From assembly GCA_963693315.1 (NCBI GenBank), contig OY856186.1, positions 456,627,217 to 456,691,216 of the forward strand: DNA of 64,000 nt, written 5' to 3'. Shown here piece after piece: positions 34,554 through 45,268 of this stretch. Position 1 is the first letter of the stretch. The number at the start of each line of letters is the position of its first letter. Below the pieces are notes generated by a model, which made no database searches, was not told where the DNA came from, and saw only the letters and a list, made by a program, of their open reading frames with translations. The stretch comes from Diogma glabrata (Eukaryota > Arthropoda > Insecta > Diptera > Cylindrotomidae). A program made the position numbers and the translations under genes.

Positions 34554-34860
34554 CAAGTTGAATCAGGTGCTATCAGTTGTAAGTAGAGTAGACATCCACT
34601 GCTGTTTGCATTTCCTAAACTTTATCTCCACACTCTCGTCCGGCCATCACAACTTTTAGTAATAACAAAAAAAAGTTTTGGACACGAAAATCCGGGCAAT
34701 TGGCTTAGGATATTCGTATATTTTCTTTAGGAATAATTCGCACTAATCACAGCACTATTCGGTTTAATCACACTAATTCACTGCCTACAGATTTACCAGG
34801 ATCAGAACACTAAATTTATTATCAATGATTTGGATCATTATAATAATATTTTATAATATT

Positions 34861-35444
34861 AAAAAATTTAGCTGTTTGTGTGACCTAAATGTAATTGAAC
34901 ATGAAATTGGACATGGATATTTTTGAGTTTATTATAGGTTTTGAAATATGTTTGGAATTCTGAAAAAAGTTTCTATTTTTGAATTTGTAATAATTTTTGC
35001 AATAGTTTTAGAATTTGGGATAAAGTTTGAATTTTTAAGAATTTTTGGAATATTACTAGAATTTAGAAAAAGTTTAAATATTTGATTTTATTCTAATATT
35101 TAAAATTTTGAAAAAAGTTTCAATTTTTGATTTTGTTATAATTTTTGCAATATTTTTAGAATATTTGAAAAAAGTTTTAATCTTTGATTTTGGAATAATT
35201 TTTGGAATATTTTTAGAATTTTGAAAAACGTTTGAACTTTTGATTTTATTTAATTTTTACAATATTTTTGGAATTTTGAAAGAAATATGAATTTGTGATT
35301 TTGTAATATTTTCTCGAAACGCTAAATGGAGAGGTTTTTGGGTAGTTTGCTGATTGTATTATCTTTTCACTAAATTATGTTAATTTATGGATATATTATA
35401 ATTTTCCGGTGACGTATTGATGTTTCGTGTTAGTTTTGTAATAA
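34861..35444 (+). mobile_element. Dispersed AT-rich element, copy 4, left part
   Basis: Matches the 3' half of copy 3 (GAAATTGGACATGG, then TGTTTCGTGTTAGTTTTGTA) up to AATAA at 35444. There it is interrupted by a TIR element and resumes at 42115 with TAAATTTCTAAACGGAGAT, as in 9325 of copy 3. Confidence 0.8.
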
Positions 35445-36031
35445 TAGGCTGGGGCCTAGACCGACCCAAAAACAACATGTTGATTTTTTTTTGGTGCTCA
35501 GAGCAAAATTCGTTTATTGGTCTATAATGAATATCCACACAAAAAATTGGGCCAATTGATGCATCCAAGAGCCAGCGCTTTTGCATATAGTAAAACAAGA
35601 TTCGAGATTTGACGGCTATAAATACTTATATCTCAAAAACGCTTAATGATATGAAAAATAAGTTAAAGCAAGCTCACCTTATTTTGTGATTGCCTAACTT
35701 TTTTAGTACAAACTTTTTTTCTCAGAATTACAACAAAAAAGTTTTAGTGAAACTTTATAAATTAGAGATCAATTTTTCAAAAAGGCCTCATTGCCTCCAT
35801 TGACATTTAGGAAAAAAAGTTCCAAACAAAATATTAATATTTTTGCTAAATTTACATTTATTTAGAACATACTTATAACTTTTATTCAAAAATAAAAAAG
35901 TTTTAGAACAAAAGTTCCATTATTTTAAGTATTTCTTCAAATTTTCAGTTTAGCTTAACAGTGTATTTCTAAAAATATACAAAATTTATTAAAATTGATT
36001 GAACACAATATCATATTAATAAAAAAATTAT

Positions 36032-36214
36032 TTGCCGTTAAAAATATTTGCAGAGTCACTTAGGAAAAACCACTATTATGGCAAGTGTCAGAATGTGAGT
36101 ATCGATCAATGCATTCCTGACAGTGTAGTTTATCGAGAAAAAATTTTGAAAATCGGATTTCTACAGTTTTGTGTTAATTCGTTAGTATTCTCAAAATTTG
36201 GATACAAAAACTAA
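36032..36214 (+). other. 60-codon open frame in left arm (mirrored in right arm)
   Basis: Starts with TTG, not ATG, so it may be an exon end rather than a complete gene: TTTGCAG just inside it could act as a 3' splice site. The frame includes LRKNHYYGKCQNVSIDQCIP and stops with TAA. The matching frame in the right arm (37362-37544, minus strand) has the same length. Over the first 37 codons it differs at three bases, all synonymous. The second half differs at about nine residues. The function is unknown, and no family is recognised. Confidence 0.35.
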
Positions 36215-37361
36215 TTTTTTAAGAAGCAGTTCAAATAAATTTAGTTCTAAACTGTTAGAAGGTCTTGGAATTTGCATTTGCTTGTAGAGAACTTTATTTA
36301 ATATTTCACAAAAAGGTCAATATCTTTTGATTTCCTGATTTTATACTTGTTTTAAATTTATTGAAGTAAGTAATATCAGTAAATTATTTTTGCACGTTTC
36401 AAATTTAGTAGCATAATAGGGTGACCTGAAAAAAAAATATAATATTTTGAAATAGGCAAAACGAAATATAATGTAAGAATGTTTAGACAAAATATGAAAT
36501 AGTGTTGAAATAAAAATTCAAGGTAATAAATCGACATACTATTTAGGTGATTACTCCATACTTTGTTATAAATTGATGTGTTAAATGATAATTTAACACA
36601 TTTTTCACTTAGCACTTAGTTATTAGTGAAGTTATAGTTGCACTTAGTTATCCAATATTCATGCAAAATTTCTGCAACAGAATTTTTTGGTGGTTTTAAA
36701 GATTTTTTGTCGATAACTGTCTACATCTTGAAGGATGAACGCTTTCTATTCTTCATCTTGACTTAATGTCTATTGTAGTCCGTCATTAACTTTACTCCCC
36801 GTTCTGCAACGTCATTTACGAATTACGACCACAACTCCTTTAATTTGCTGTTAAATGCTTAAATACTCTTCATTTGCTATCCAAAAATCTAGGTTTTCAT
36901 ACAGAAATTTTGGAATTTTTTGAAGACTACTTCAAAAAATATCTAGGATTGGCCAGACACGAAAAAATTTAAATATATTTTATTCGGTACTAGTTTGAAA
37001 ATATTTGCTTTCCTAGATGTCATGTGGGTTTGATTATGAAATTGTAACTTTTTCTCAATTGCTATTTTGATATTGTTACTCAAACCTCGGTCAAAAATTC
37101 TAGAGGTAGTGGAATATCACCTTTTGCCTATTTTAAAATATTATATTTAATTTTCAGGTCACCTAAGTGTGCTTCTAAATTTGAAACGTGCAAAAATAAT
37201 TTACTAAAATTACAAGTATCAAATCACAAAATTTGGTTAAGTTAAACAAAAGATATGGACATTTTAGTAAATTATTAAATAATGTTCTCTACCGGCAAAT
37301 GCAAATTTCAAGACCTTCTAACAGTTTAGAACTAAAATTTTTTGAACTGCTTCTTAAAAAA

Positions 37362-37544
37362 TTAGTTTTTGCATCCATATTTTGAGAACACTATTGAATT
37401 AACAAAAAACCGTAGAAGTTCGACTTTCAAAAATTTTTCTCGATAAACTACACTGTCAGGAATACATTGATCGATACTCACATTCTGACACTTGCCATAA
37501 TAGTGGTTTTTCCTAAGTGACTCTGCAAATATTTTCAAAGGCAA
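37362..37544 (-). other. 60-codon open frame in right arm (mirror of 36032)
   Basis: Inward-facing counterpart of the left-arm frame, with identical residues through DSVVYREK and then divergence. It is open to the same terminal KN-stop. It may be an exon relic of an autonomous relative's transposase; this is inference. Confidence 0.35.
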
Positions 37545-39247
37545 ATAATTTTTTTATTAATATGATATTGTGTTTAATCAATTTTAATAAATTTTGTATA
37601 TTTTTAGAAATACACTGTTAAGCTAAACTGAAAATTTGAAGAAATACTTAAAATAGTGGAACTTTTGTTCTAAAACTTTCTTGTTTTTGAATAAAAGTTG
37701 TAAGTATGTTCTAAATAAATGTAAATTTAGCAAAAATATTAATATTTTGTTTGGAACTTTTTTCCTAAATGTCACTGGAGGCAATGAGACCATTTTTAAA
37801 AATTGAGAACGAATTCAGAAAATTCCACTAAAACGTTTTTGTTGTAATTCCGAGAAAAAAAGTTTGTACTAAAAAAGTTAGACAATCGCAATATAATGTG
37901 GGTTTGCTTTAACTTAGTTTTCATATCATTAAGCGTTTTTGAAATATGAGTATTTACAGCCAAGAAATCTCGAATCTTGTTTTGCTATATGCAAAAGCGC
38001 TGGCTCTTGGATGCACCAATTGGGCCAATTTTTTGTGTGGATATTCAGAAGGGACCAATAAACGAATCAAGCCGTGAGCACCCCAAAAAAAAAACAACAT
38101 TTTGCATTTCCATACAAAAATGGGTCGGTCTACTGGGGCCGTTACCTTTTTGAGATGAAAAAATTAGTAGCAGGTAACGGCCGGCTGGAACATATAGTTG
38201 AGGTCATAAACAATGAAAAAAAAAACTTTCGAACTTGAGATGAGGGGAAGTAGTGAAATGGGGTGCTGTGTAAGGGGTGAAAACAGTTTTTCGTTATTTG
38301 TAACGAAACGAGGCCTCCTAGAGAAAAGTGTTTCACACAAAAGTTGTAGATAATAAAAAAATCTAAAACTTTTATTGCCTACATTTTTCGACATAACCTC
38401 AAAGTTTGCGAGAAAATGATGAAAAACCGATTTTTCTGTTTTTTATTTTTTTTTCGCGTGAAAATAATTTAATTTAAATGAAACTTTATGAAAGTACGTA
38501 ATTATTTGCACATAATAATCATGAATTTTTTCAATTATGGAAAATAAATATTTTTCGAAATTTTACCATTTTTCCGAAAAAAAACACCCCTATCTTCGGC
38601 GAACAACTTTATTGATGTTTTTTTCGATTTTGATGTTGTGCTAGCGCTTATTTTTTTGTCAAGATGTTTGCTCTCAAATGGTATATCGATTTTAATGATT
38701 TATTGTTATTTAGCAACTTAAAATTGAAAAAAACCGAAAAAAAAAATTTTCTAATCTCGAACTTGTCGATTTTTATTATTTTTTTTCAATTTTTTTAGCA
38801 TATTTATGTTAATAATTCATAATATTTTAAAGAAAAAACTTTCTTTGGTATAAAATAAATAAAGTTGAATGGAGTTCATCGCGGAAAGGTAGGGAAAACT
38901 TCATGCAACTTAACATTTACATGGAAATTAAAAGTACTTAATTAATTTTCATAAGCTTCAGTTAAGTTTCGATAACTTTACATGCATAATAAATTATTCT
39001 AAATACATATGATAAAATATAACATACAATTATTTAAATTGGCTACGAATTCTTTACTTTATTTACATATATATACTTTATTAATAATGGTTGTGCATAA
39101 AAATAAAAATCAATAAAATAAATGTTAAAATCTAATCAATTTTAGGCCTCTTTTGTTGTGGTTCGTTTTCTTCATCGATCAAACTCTCAAATTCTCTATT
39201 ATCTTCAAAATCATTGGCATTTTCTGGCTCTTCAAACATCGATGTTA

Positions 39248-40264
39248 TTATTCTTCATAATCACTTAAATCTACAAATACTTCTCTGTCTCTATTTGAAC
39301 AGTTATCAGTGCATGTATTGCATACATTGGTACATTTTAAGCCGTGTTTTTGGCAGCCACATCTTTGATTATTGCATCCACTTTCACAAGTACGGCTAAC
39401 ACTTTTTAACAACTTTCCGGGAATCAACTCGGAACTGTCAGAGATGTATTTCGGCACGAGTCTTCCTACATTTTCGTTCCAGCCCCAGTCCTTTGCTTTT
39501 TTGTTTTGCTTTTTTGTCCTGATCGTTGTCAAAATTACCCAACCAAGTTTGCAATTGGTAATAGACTCTGTAGGAGTGTTGTGCAGCTGCTTCTTCAGTT
39601 GGAGGGAGTATTTCCAATTTAAAAGTGGATTTGTTTGTAGCTTGGTGATACAGCTCAAATCGTAATTGATTTAACGAATTATAAATTGTCTTACTTTTGT
39701 AAATACTAGCTGTAAGTTGAGATCCATTTTTTGCTATAGTTATGTGGTCTGCATCTTTTTGATAATAAACACTGGCTAGGTTTAATAAATTTTTATTGTC
39801 CAATAAAGATCTTACTATTGTTATTTTCCCTTTTCCAGCAAAACTTGAAGTTGTATCACATCCAGAGAAAGCATGAAGAAAAGCTATTATACTTGTGTAT
39901 GGTTCGTGTTTAAAACAATGGGATGTATAAAATGAATCTTTGACGTTGCTTGACAACAAACCATGTTGTGAAAATAAATATCAAGCCCATTTGAATTTAA
40001 TTGGTGTAAAAGAACTAGTAAATCGACGTCTTGACCCACGAATATTGCAGTTTTATCACCTTGTTTAGCTAATTGAATCGCAGTATTAACAATCAGTGCG
40101 TCGGCGTCTTCAGGAGCTTGCTTACATAAAAAGCCCTCGGACTGTAATTTATTTGATATTGTGATAATTAAATTTTTTTTATTATTTTGATTTGATAAAA
40201 ATTTTTCTTGTGAAAAGGGTATTTTACTTATACTTTGATATAACAAGCTTTTGTACAGGCTCAC
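39248..40264 (-). pseudogene. Orphan TE-associated protein: PIN-like region plus Cys-rich tail
   Basis: Three minus-strand frames combine into one decayed gene. From 40264 the first includes EDADALIVNTAIQLAKQGDK and VGQDVDLLVLL, which resembles a PIN/FEN-like acidic-residue core. After a frameshift near 39950 the second includes the signature HAFSGCDTTSSFAGKGK. After another near 39510 the third includes WGWNENVGRLVPKY and the cysteine cluster CESGCNNQRCGCQKHGLKC followed by CNTCTDNC. Proteins with this order (PIN-like core, HAF(S/T)GCDTTS, WGW, CXC-like tail) are widespread uncharacterised proteins in insect, cnidarian and fish genomes. Function is unknown; a nuclease is plausible from the acidic core. 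Position inside the TIR element implies that it travels with it. Confidence 0.75.
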
Positions 40265-40336
40265 TTTATCCTACCCCTCTCTCCCCCCAACCTTCAGTCG
40301 TTTTGGGCGGGCATTTCAAATACCTGTCTGAGCATA

Positions 40337-41249
40337 CAGGTTGCCATGTTTTCAAAGTTTCAAAGTAGGACATACTACCCCTAATGTCTCAAAACTAAAA
40401 AACTCGTTGGATTTGTGCCACTTCATTTTTCAGTTAAAAATAATTTTTTTTTAAAAAAAATTCGGTTTCGGTTTGGTGTAAGTATGAATATATCAATGAA
40501 TGTATGGGCGTTATTTCTGTAATGCTAATTTATTTATTTATAGTGAATAATGGCATACAAATTCGCATTGATGTTATTAGCCTCCAATGCGGTAACACTC
40601 GAAAAACTTAAACTTAAAGTTTTAAGAACTCAGAAATACAGCCAAACATGCCGTCTGCTGATTCATTGGCACTTTCAAAAAAATCAATAAACTTATGTTG
40701 TAAGCCAGTTACTCATAAGTAGTTAAGTAACTGTATAAGTTACTCATAAGTAGTAGTAGTTTTGTGTATTTACATATTCCTTCAAAATCGTTAGGTTTCT
40801 GTAGCCAAAGGTTTTACATAACAAAATTCGGTTCAGTCATTTTATTTTATTAATAATTCTAAGAACAGGTACTTTGTAACAAAAGTTATTTAAAAAAACA
40901 GAGGTTTAACGGTGGGTTTATTTCAAAATTTAAACAATGGTGGTTTACCACCTCAATAAATCGTGCAATAAAGCATCGATATTCACATATGTCAGCAATG
41001 TAAATTATTTGCTATTGTTACTAACCTTTCGACATAAAGTTAAATAATTAGTTACAATTTTAATATAAGTAAAGGTGCAACAACAATTACTTATTTTGCT
41101 AGCACGTTTATTGAGAGAAATAGGTAGAAAAAAAATCTATTTTTTTCAGTGTAAGATATTGTATTACAGTTTGCCTAAAGTAGGACATTTTTATAGTAAA
41201 TCAGGACGTAGGACATTATTACTCCAAAGTAGGACACGTGGCAGCCCTA
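40337..41249. mobile_element. Possible small hAT-like insertion
   Basis: The left end CAGGTTGCCATG and the complement of the right end, TAGGGCTGCCACG, resemble hAT termini of the CAGGGTTGCCA type. AAAGTAGGACA recurs just inside both ends (40367 and 41226). No matching 8-bp duplication is visible, so the call is weak. Confidence 0.3.
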
Positions 41250-42114
41250 TAGTATGCTGTTAAATTTTAAACTTTGTAAATTTTTTTTTGTTTGAATACG
41301 TAACAGCATTTTTTTTATTTTTTACTTTATTCAATTTTAGCGTTGTTTCCAATAAATAAGTTCATTCAACTTTATTTATTTTATACCAAATAAAGTTTTT
41401 TCTTTAAAATATTATGAATTATTAACATAAATATGCTAAAAAAATTGAAAAAAATTTAAAAAATCGACAAGTTCGAGATTCGAAAAATTTTTTTTTTCGG
41501 TTTTTTTCAATTTTAAGCTGCTAAATAACAATAAATCATTAAAATCGATATACCATTTGAAAGCAAACATCTTGACAAAAAAAAATAAGCGCTAGTACAA
41601 CATCAAAATCGAAAAAAACATCAATAAAGTTGTTCGCCGAAGATAGGGGTGTTTTTTCCGAAAAATGGTAAAATCTCGAAAAATATTTATTTTCCATAAT
41701 TGAAAAAATTCATGATTATTATGTGCAAATAGTTACGTACTTTCACAAAGTTTCATTTAAATTAAATTATTTTCACGCGAAAAAAAAAATAAAAAACAGA
41801 AAAATCGGTTTTTCATCATTTTCTCGCAAACTTTGAGGTTATGTCGAAAAATGTATGCAATAAAAGTTTTAGATTTTTTTATTATCTACAACTTTTGTAT
41901 GAAACATTTTTCTCTAGGAGGCCTCGTTTCGTTACAAATAACGAAAAACTGTTTTCACCCCTTACACAGCACCCTATTTCACTACTTCCCCTCATCTCAA
42001 GTTCGAAAGTTTTTTTGTTCATTGTTTATGACCCCAACTATATATTCCAGCCGGCCATTACCTGCTACTAATTTTTTTTATTTCATCTATAGAAATCCAT
42101 AACGGCCCCGCCTA

Positions 42115-42300
42115 TAAATTTCTAAACGGAGATAAAAAAATACTTGTACTTTAACAAAGAGTTTTATGTTTGTTATACATCGCTGACCAAAACTAAAAAC
42201 AAGGTCCTCATAAAAGTTTTTTGTCGAAAACTATATCAAAATCCTTAACCCAAACCGAAGTCTTGATATCTCAGAGCTGTGAGATTTCAGCCCCTTCATA
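42115..42300 (+). mobile_element. Dispersed AT-rich element, copy 4, right part
   Basis: Continues copy 4 after the insertion: TTTGTCGAAAACTATATCAA, then ACCGAAGTCTTGATATC and the 3' hairpin ATCTCAGAGCTGTGAGAT, ending near TTCAGCCCCTTC. Confidence 0.8.
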
Positions 42301-42824
42301 TTTTCAAATATAGTTTTCTGTCGAATCACAAAAATTATCACGGAAACATATTTTACCGGACGATAAGTTCAACTTTTTGTTTATTTTTCGGCGTCTTTAA
42401 TGTATTTTTGTTTAGAATTTGGATAATTTTTTATCTGTGGGTGTACTAACGTACACATGTCCCTACTAATGATCAAGGCAGCATCAAGAGATATCATACA
42501 CCACTGGCAAAAGCAGTACCACTAACCATGAAGTTATCTTAGGGGTGCAGGCGGATCCGAAATCCGTTCTAAGCTAGTAAGTTGCACATTGCATTATTGT
42601 TTTGCAGTTTACATTATTGTTTTATATGTACTATCATAGCCTTGCTGTTTCAAAGGTTTGCCACCCTGTTTCGTTTGATACACTACAGTTGTTGATGGCA
42701 CATTAGTTGGATGCGTTTCAAATCAGGTTATGAATGGAAAGCAACCACAACTTTTTGCACAAAAATACAATTATATCACAGCACAAGATGTACTTTAGCA
42801 CAATTAAGATATTTATCACGACCT
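42301..42824. other. Intronic sequence, nothing recognised
   Basis: A short self-complementary segment TGTACTAACGTACA occurs near 42443. No gene or mobile-element end was recognised. Confidence 0.4.
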
Positions 42825-43590
42825 TCGAATATTCGTTATAGCGGTATAATTACCATGGAAGTTAATTTATAAGGTTCCTTGCGTCCTTGTCCCATTGTAG
42901 TTCGTTGTTTAACTCGCAGTCGCCCACTTCCTGTGGTACTGTGATAAATTTTTTAATCATTCCAAAACTCGAACCGAACCGTAGAACATTCCTAAACCAA
43001 GTAGTACTATTGGAGCGGATACATGCTCTTATATCAGGAACATCAGGACGGTGCTTGATTTCAAAGCTATATCCAGTCCTATACTCTCTACCGTCTATCT
43101 TAAGTGTATTGAAAATCTAGCGTAGGATCTTACGCTCAATTATAGAAAAATGAAGCTCGAGAGATTCGTAGGTCTACTTGAAGTCAACGGAAAGTTGATC
43201 GACAAATATTTTGAACCCTTTAGGATTTTTTTAAAATCATTCTTATAGATAAAAGTGTATTGGTGATACCTCGGTTGTGTCGAAACCCGATATTCTCCAA
43301 ACAGTTGTTCAGCAAAGGAATTGATTCTAATTAGCAAAATGTGTAAAGTAGTTTTATACACTGTGCAGAGAAGAGCAACTCCCCTGTAGTTCATACATAG
43401 TAAGCGATTGCCTTTGATAGATTGGTATCAGCCAGCACAATTGAATCCTAGTTTTGTGGCAAGGTTTCAGTCTTCCATATCATTTAAACAGGTTCAAACA
43501 ATCTAGACGATAGATTTTTACTACCATGTACAATCATTTCGGACATTATATAGTCGTTACCAGGTGTGTTTTATTACGTTTTAAATTTGA
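42825..43590 (-). pseudogene. Decayed RTE-like retrotransposon fragment
   Basis: Matches the RTE-like element at 21524-24900 in two blocks. One covers its C-terminal part (CGTAGGATCTTACGCTCAA is shared exactly near 43120 and 21897). The other covers the RT finger region (NYRGVALL and INSFAEQLFGEY). About 650 bp between them, including the YADD region, is deleted. Many stops and frameshifts mark it as an older copy. It lies antisense within the membralin intron. Confidence 0.85.
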
Positions 43591-44334
43591 CAGACTCTTT
43601 TGAGGGTTCGTGGTACCGTCCAAGACCACTAGCAGAGTTCCTGAACTTGGATACGGAGACGGACACGTAGGACTCGCTAGTCCTACATCCTAGTCGCTAC
43701 AATAAAAACCATGTTTCTATGAATTCAGATATTTTATTTTCTATTGTTATATGTAGTTACATTTGGTCTAAATAATTCTCCTGCTGTGTATTAAGTTCCA
43801 GTCACTTTGATATTTATCAGCTTTAGTGTGTTGCTTTTAAACTCGCACTCCAGTGGTTTTGTCATTCGAAAACAAATAATTCCTTTCGTTTTGTTGGAAT
43901 TTTTTTCAAAGTATTATTTCCAGTTATTGGGCTATTTTTGTATTGCTGTTGTATTCTGGCGACTAAGATGTATCTTAATTTGACAGCGATCTTTGATTTA
44001 ACTTCGTTTTCTTGTACCATCATCGAGTTGACTAACGAGTAAGATTTGCAAATTTGCTCCCACTTACATTCTTTTGTGCCGGAAGTTGGCAAATGTCCAG
44101 GCTGTTCTCAAAATAGTAACGAAATTTTATATTTTAAATTATAGACCCAATAGCCTTACTTCAAGTACTATCTTATAAACATATGAGCTCCATATTGTTT
44201 AAAATATGTCAAATTTTTTGGAACATAACCATTTCATATCTCATGACTCATAGTCGAGACGACTTTTGAAAGAAATTATCAAACACCGATCTATTACATT
44301 ATGTAACCCATCGTTGGCACAGCATACTTCAAAT
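43591..44334. other. Intronic sequence, unrecognised
   Basis: Includes an unrecognised 76-codon minus-strand frame (43862-44092, with basic residues and KWEQICKSYS). It could be a fragment of a DNA-binding domain of an old transposon, but I cannot identify it. Confidence 0.35.
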
Positions 44335-44660
44335 AGATGAAACGTACGTTATTGCATTAAAAGCATTTGATCAAATTTGGCACACTAATTTGATGAGTAA
44401 GGTGATTTAAAATTGTTTGACTATCATTTCAGTATCCTTAGATGGATTTTCTTCTGAATCTAAATTAATTAACGCTGATCTAGCTAGAGTTCCAATATTG
44501 TCCCAACTGTATTTTTAATTTTATTTATATCAACGAACTGAATCACCGAAATCATAACGCAATAAATAGTTTTGTAGAGGATATTATACTGTTCAAGTCA
44601 TTCATCACACTAACTTCAAAAGGCAAAATTCATGAACGAAATATCCCGCCCGGAGAGACA
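44335..44660 (+). pseudogene. Decayed jockey/CR1-like reverse transcriptase fragment
   Basis: Reads AFDQIWHTNLMSKV, then SVSLDGFSSESKLINA, and the region equivalent to NSFADD is visible as AATAGTTTTGTAGAGGATAT. This matches the element at 60850-62041 closely (CGGATTTTCTTCTGA versus TGGATTTTCTTCTGA) but includes slightly more 5' sequence. It is disrupted by stops and small indels. Confidence 0.8.
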
Positions 44661-45268
44661 CTAGAAAAACTTCAATGTGACAGTGACAAAATGAAGAGGG
44701 ACTCTAAAGAAAAACAGATGCTTATATAAATCTCGTTCAGAATTAAGAGACTAGCTGAAAAATAAAGAAAGCACAATACATTGAGAATCAAAAAAAAAAA
44801 CCTTGAATTGGTATTGAAACTTTATCATAACATCTTCATGAACATCATTAAATGATAAATACCAACAACAAAACAACGTTTATGCGAACCGACATTAAAA
44901 ATTCGCTAAAACAATTGCCTCCATTAATTACCTTCCATATAAGCATGATGCATTTGAAACCTACGATTCTGTTTTTTTCTTTCAGTGTTTTGCTGTTCCA
45001 ATCATTCTTCCACCATTTACATCTGTTCCTTTTTTTCTCTTTCTGTTCCTATTTCTCTTATATTGCTTTTTGTTTCTATCTTACCTTCGCTCTATTTCCT
45101 CATTGCAACTCTACCTGGTGATGATTGGTGTTTTGATTTATCAAATATATCCTAAGTTCACGTTAAAACAATATTCAATACATCGTTTTGATTTTTTTTT
45201 AAATCTTTTGACTATCACATTATAATTCAACATTTTAACACAACATTTACTTTTTCTTATATTTTCAG
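44661..45268. other. 3' end of membralin intron
   Basis: Pyrimidine-rich tracts near 44970-45110, and the acceptor TTCTTATATTTTCAG at 45254-45268. The 89-codon plus-strand frame at 44852 reflects the T/C-rich tract and is not called. Confidence 0.5.

Larger units (their letters stand above)
35457..38132. mobile_element. Foldback element with exact 8-bp target duplication
   Basis: Termini TAGACCGACCCA and TGGGTCGGTCTA are perfect inverses, and CTGGGGCC is duplicated exactly at 35449-35456 and 38133-38140. Arms of roughly 0.8-0.9 kb are highly similar inverted copies. A less similar central part (about 36300-37300) still shows inverted homology near 36370-36480 and 37120-37205. The 8-bp duplication and TAG-type ends fit hAT, although P-type elements also make 8-bp duplications. 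No transposase was recognised. Confidence 0.8.
35445..42114 (-). mobile_element. TIR transposon with TAA duplication and orphan protein
   Basis: Inserted precisely into copy 4 of the dispersed family, with TAA duplicated (35442-35444 and 42115-42117). Termini are TAGGCTGGGGCC at 35445 and GGCCCCGCCTA ending at 42114. After the first 12 bases the left inverted repeat resumes at 38141, because a second element (35457-38132) landed inside it. The inverted repeats are about 735 bp (38141-38875 versus 41366-42103). Without the inner insertion the element is about 4.0 kb. The centre carries a decayed minus-strand gene (39248-40264). A TWA target duplication suits PIF/Harbinger, but no DDE transposase was seen. 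Confidence 0.8.

Noticed and set aside
38142..42102. Mirrored frames at 38142-38394 and 41833-42102 looking like a duplicated protein
   Set aside because: They are the two inverted repeats of the transposon at 35445. The frames are shadows of repeat identity and both are short.
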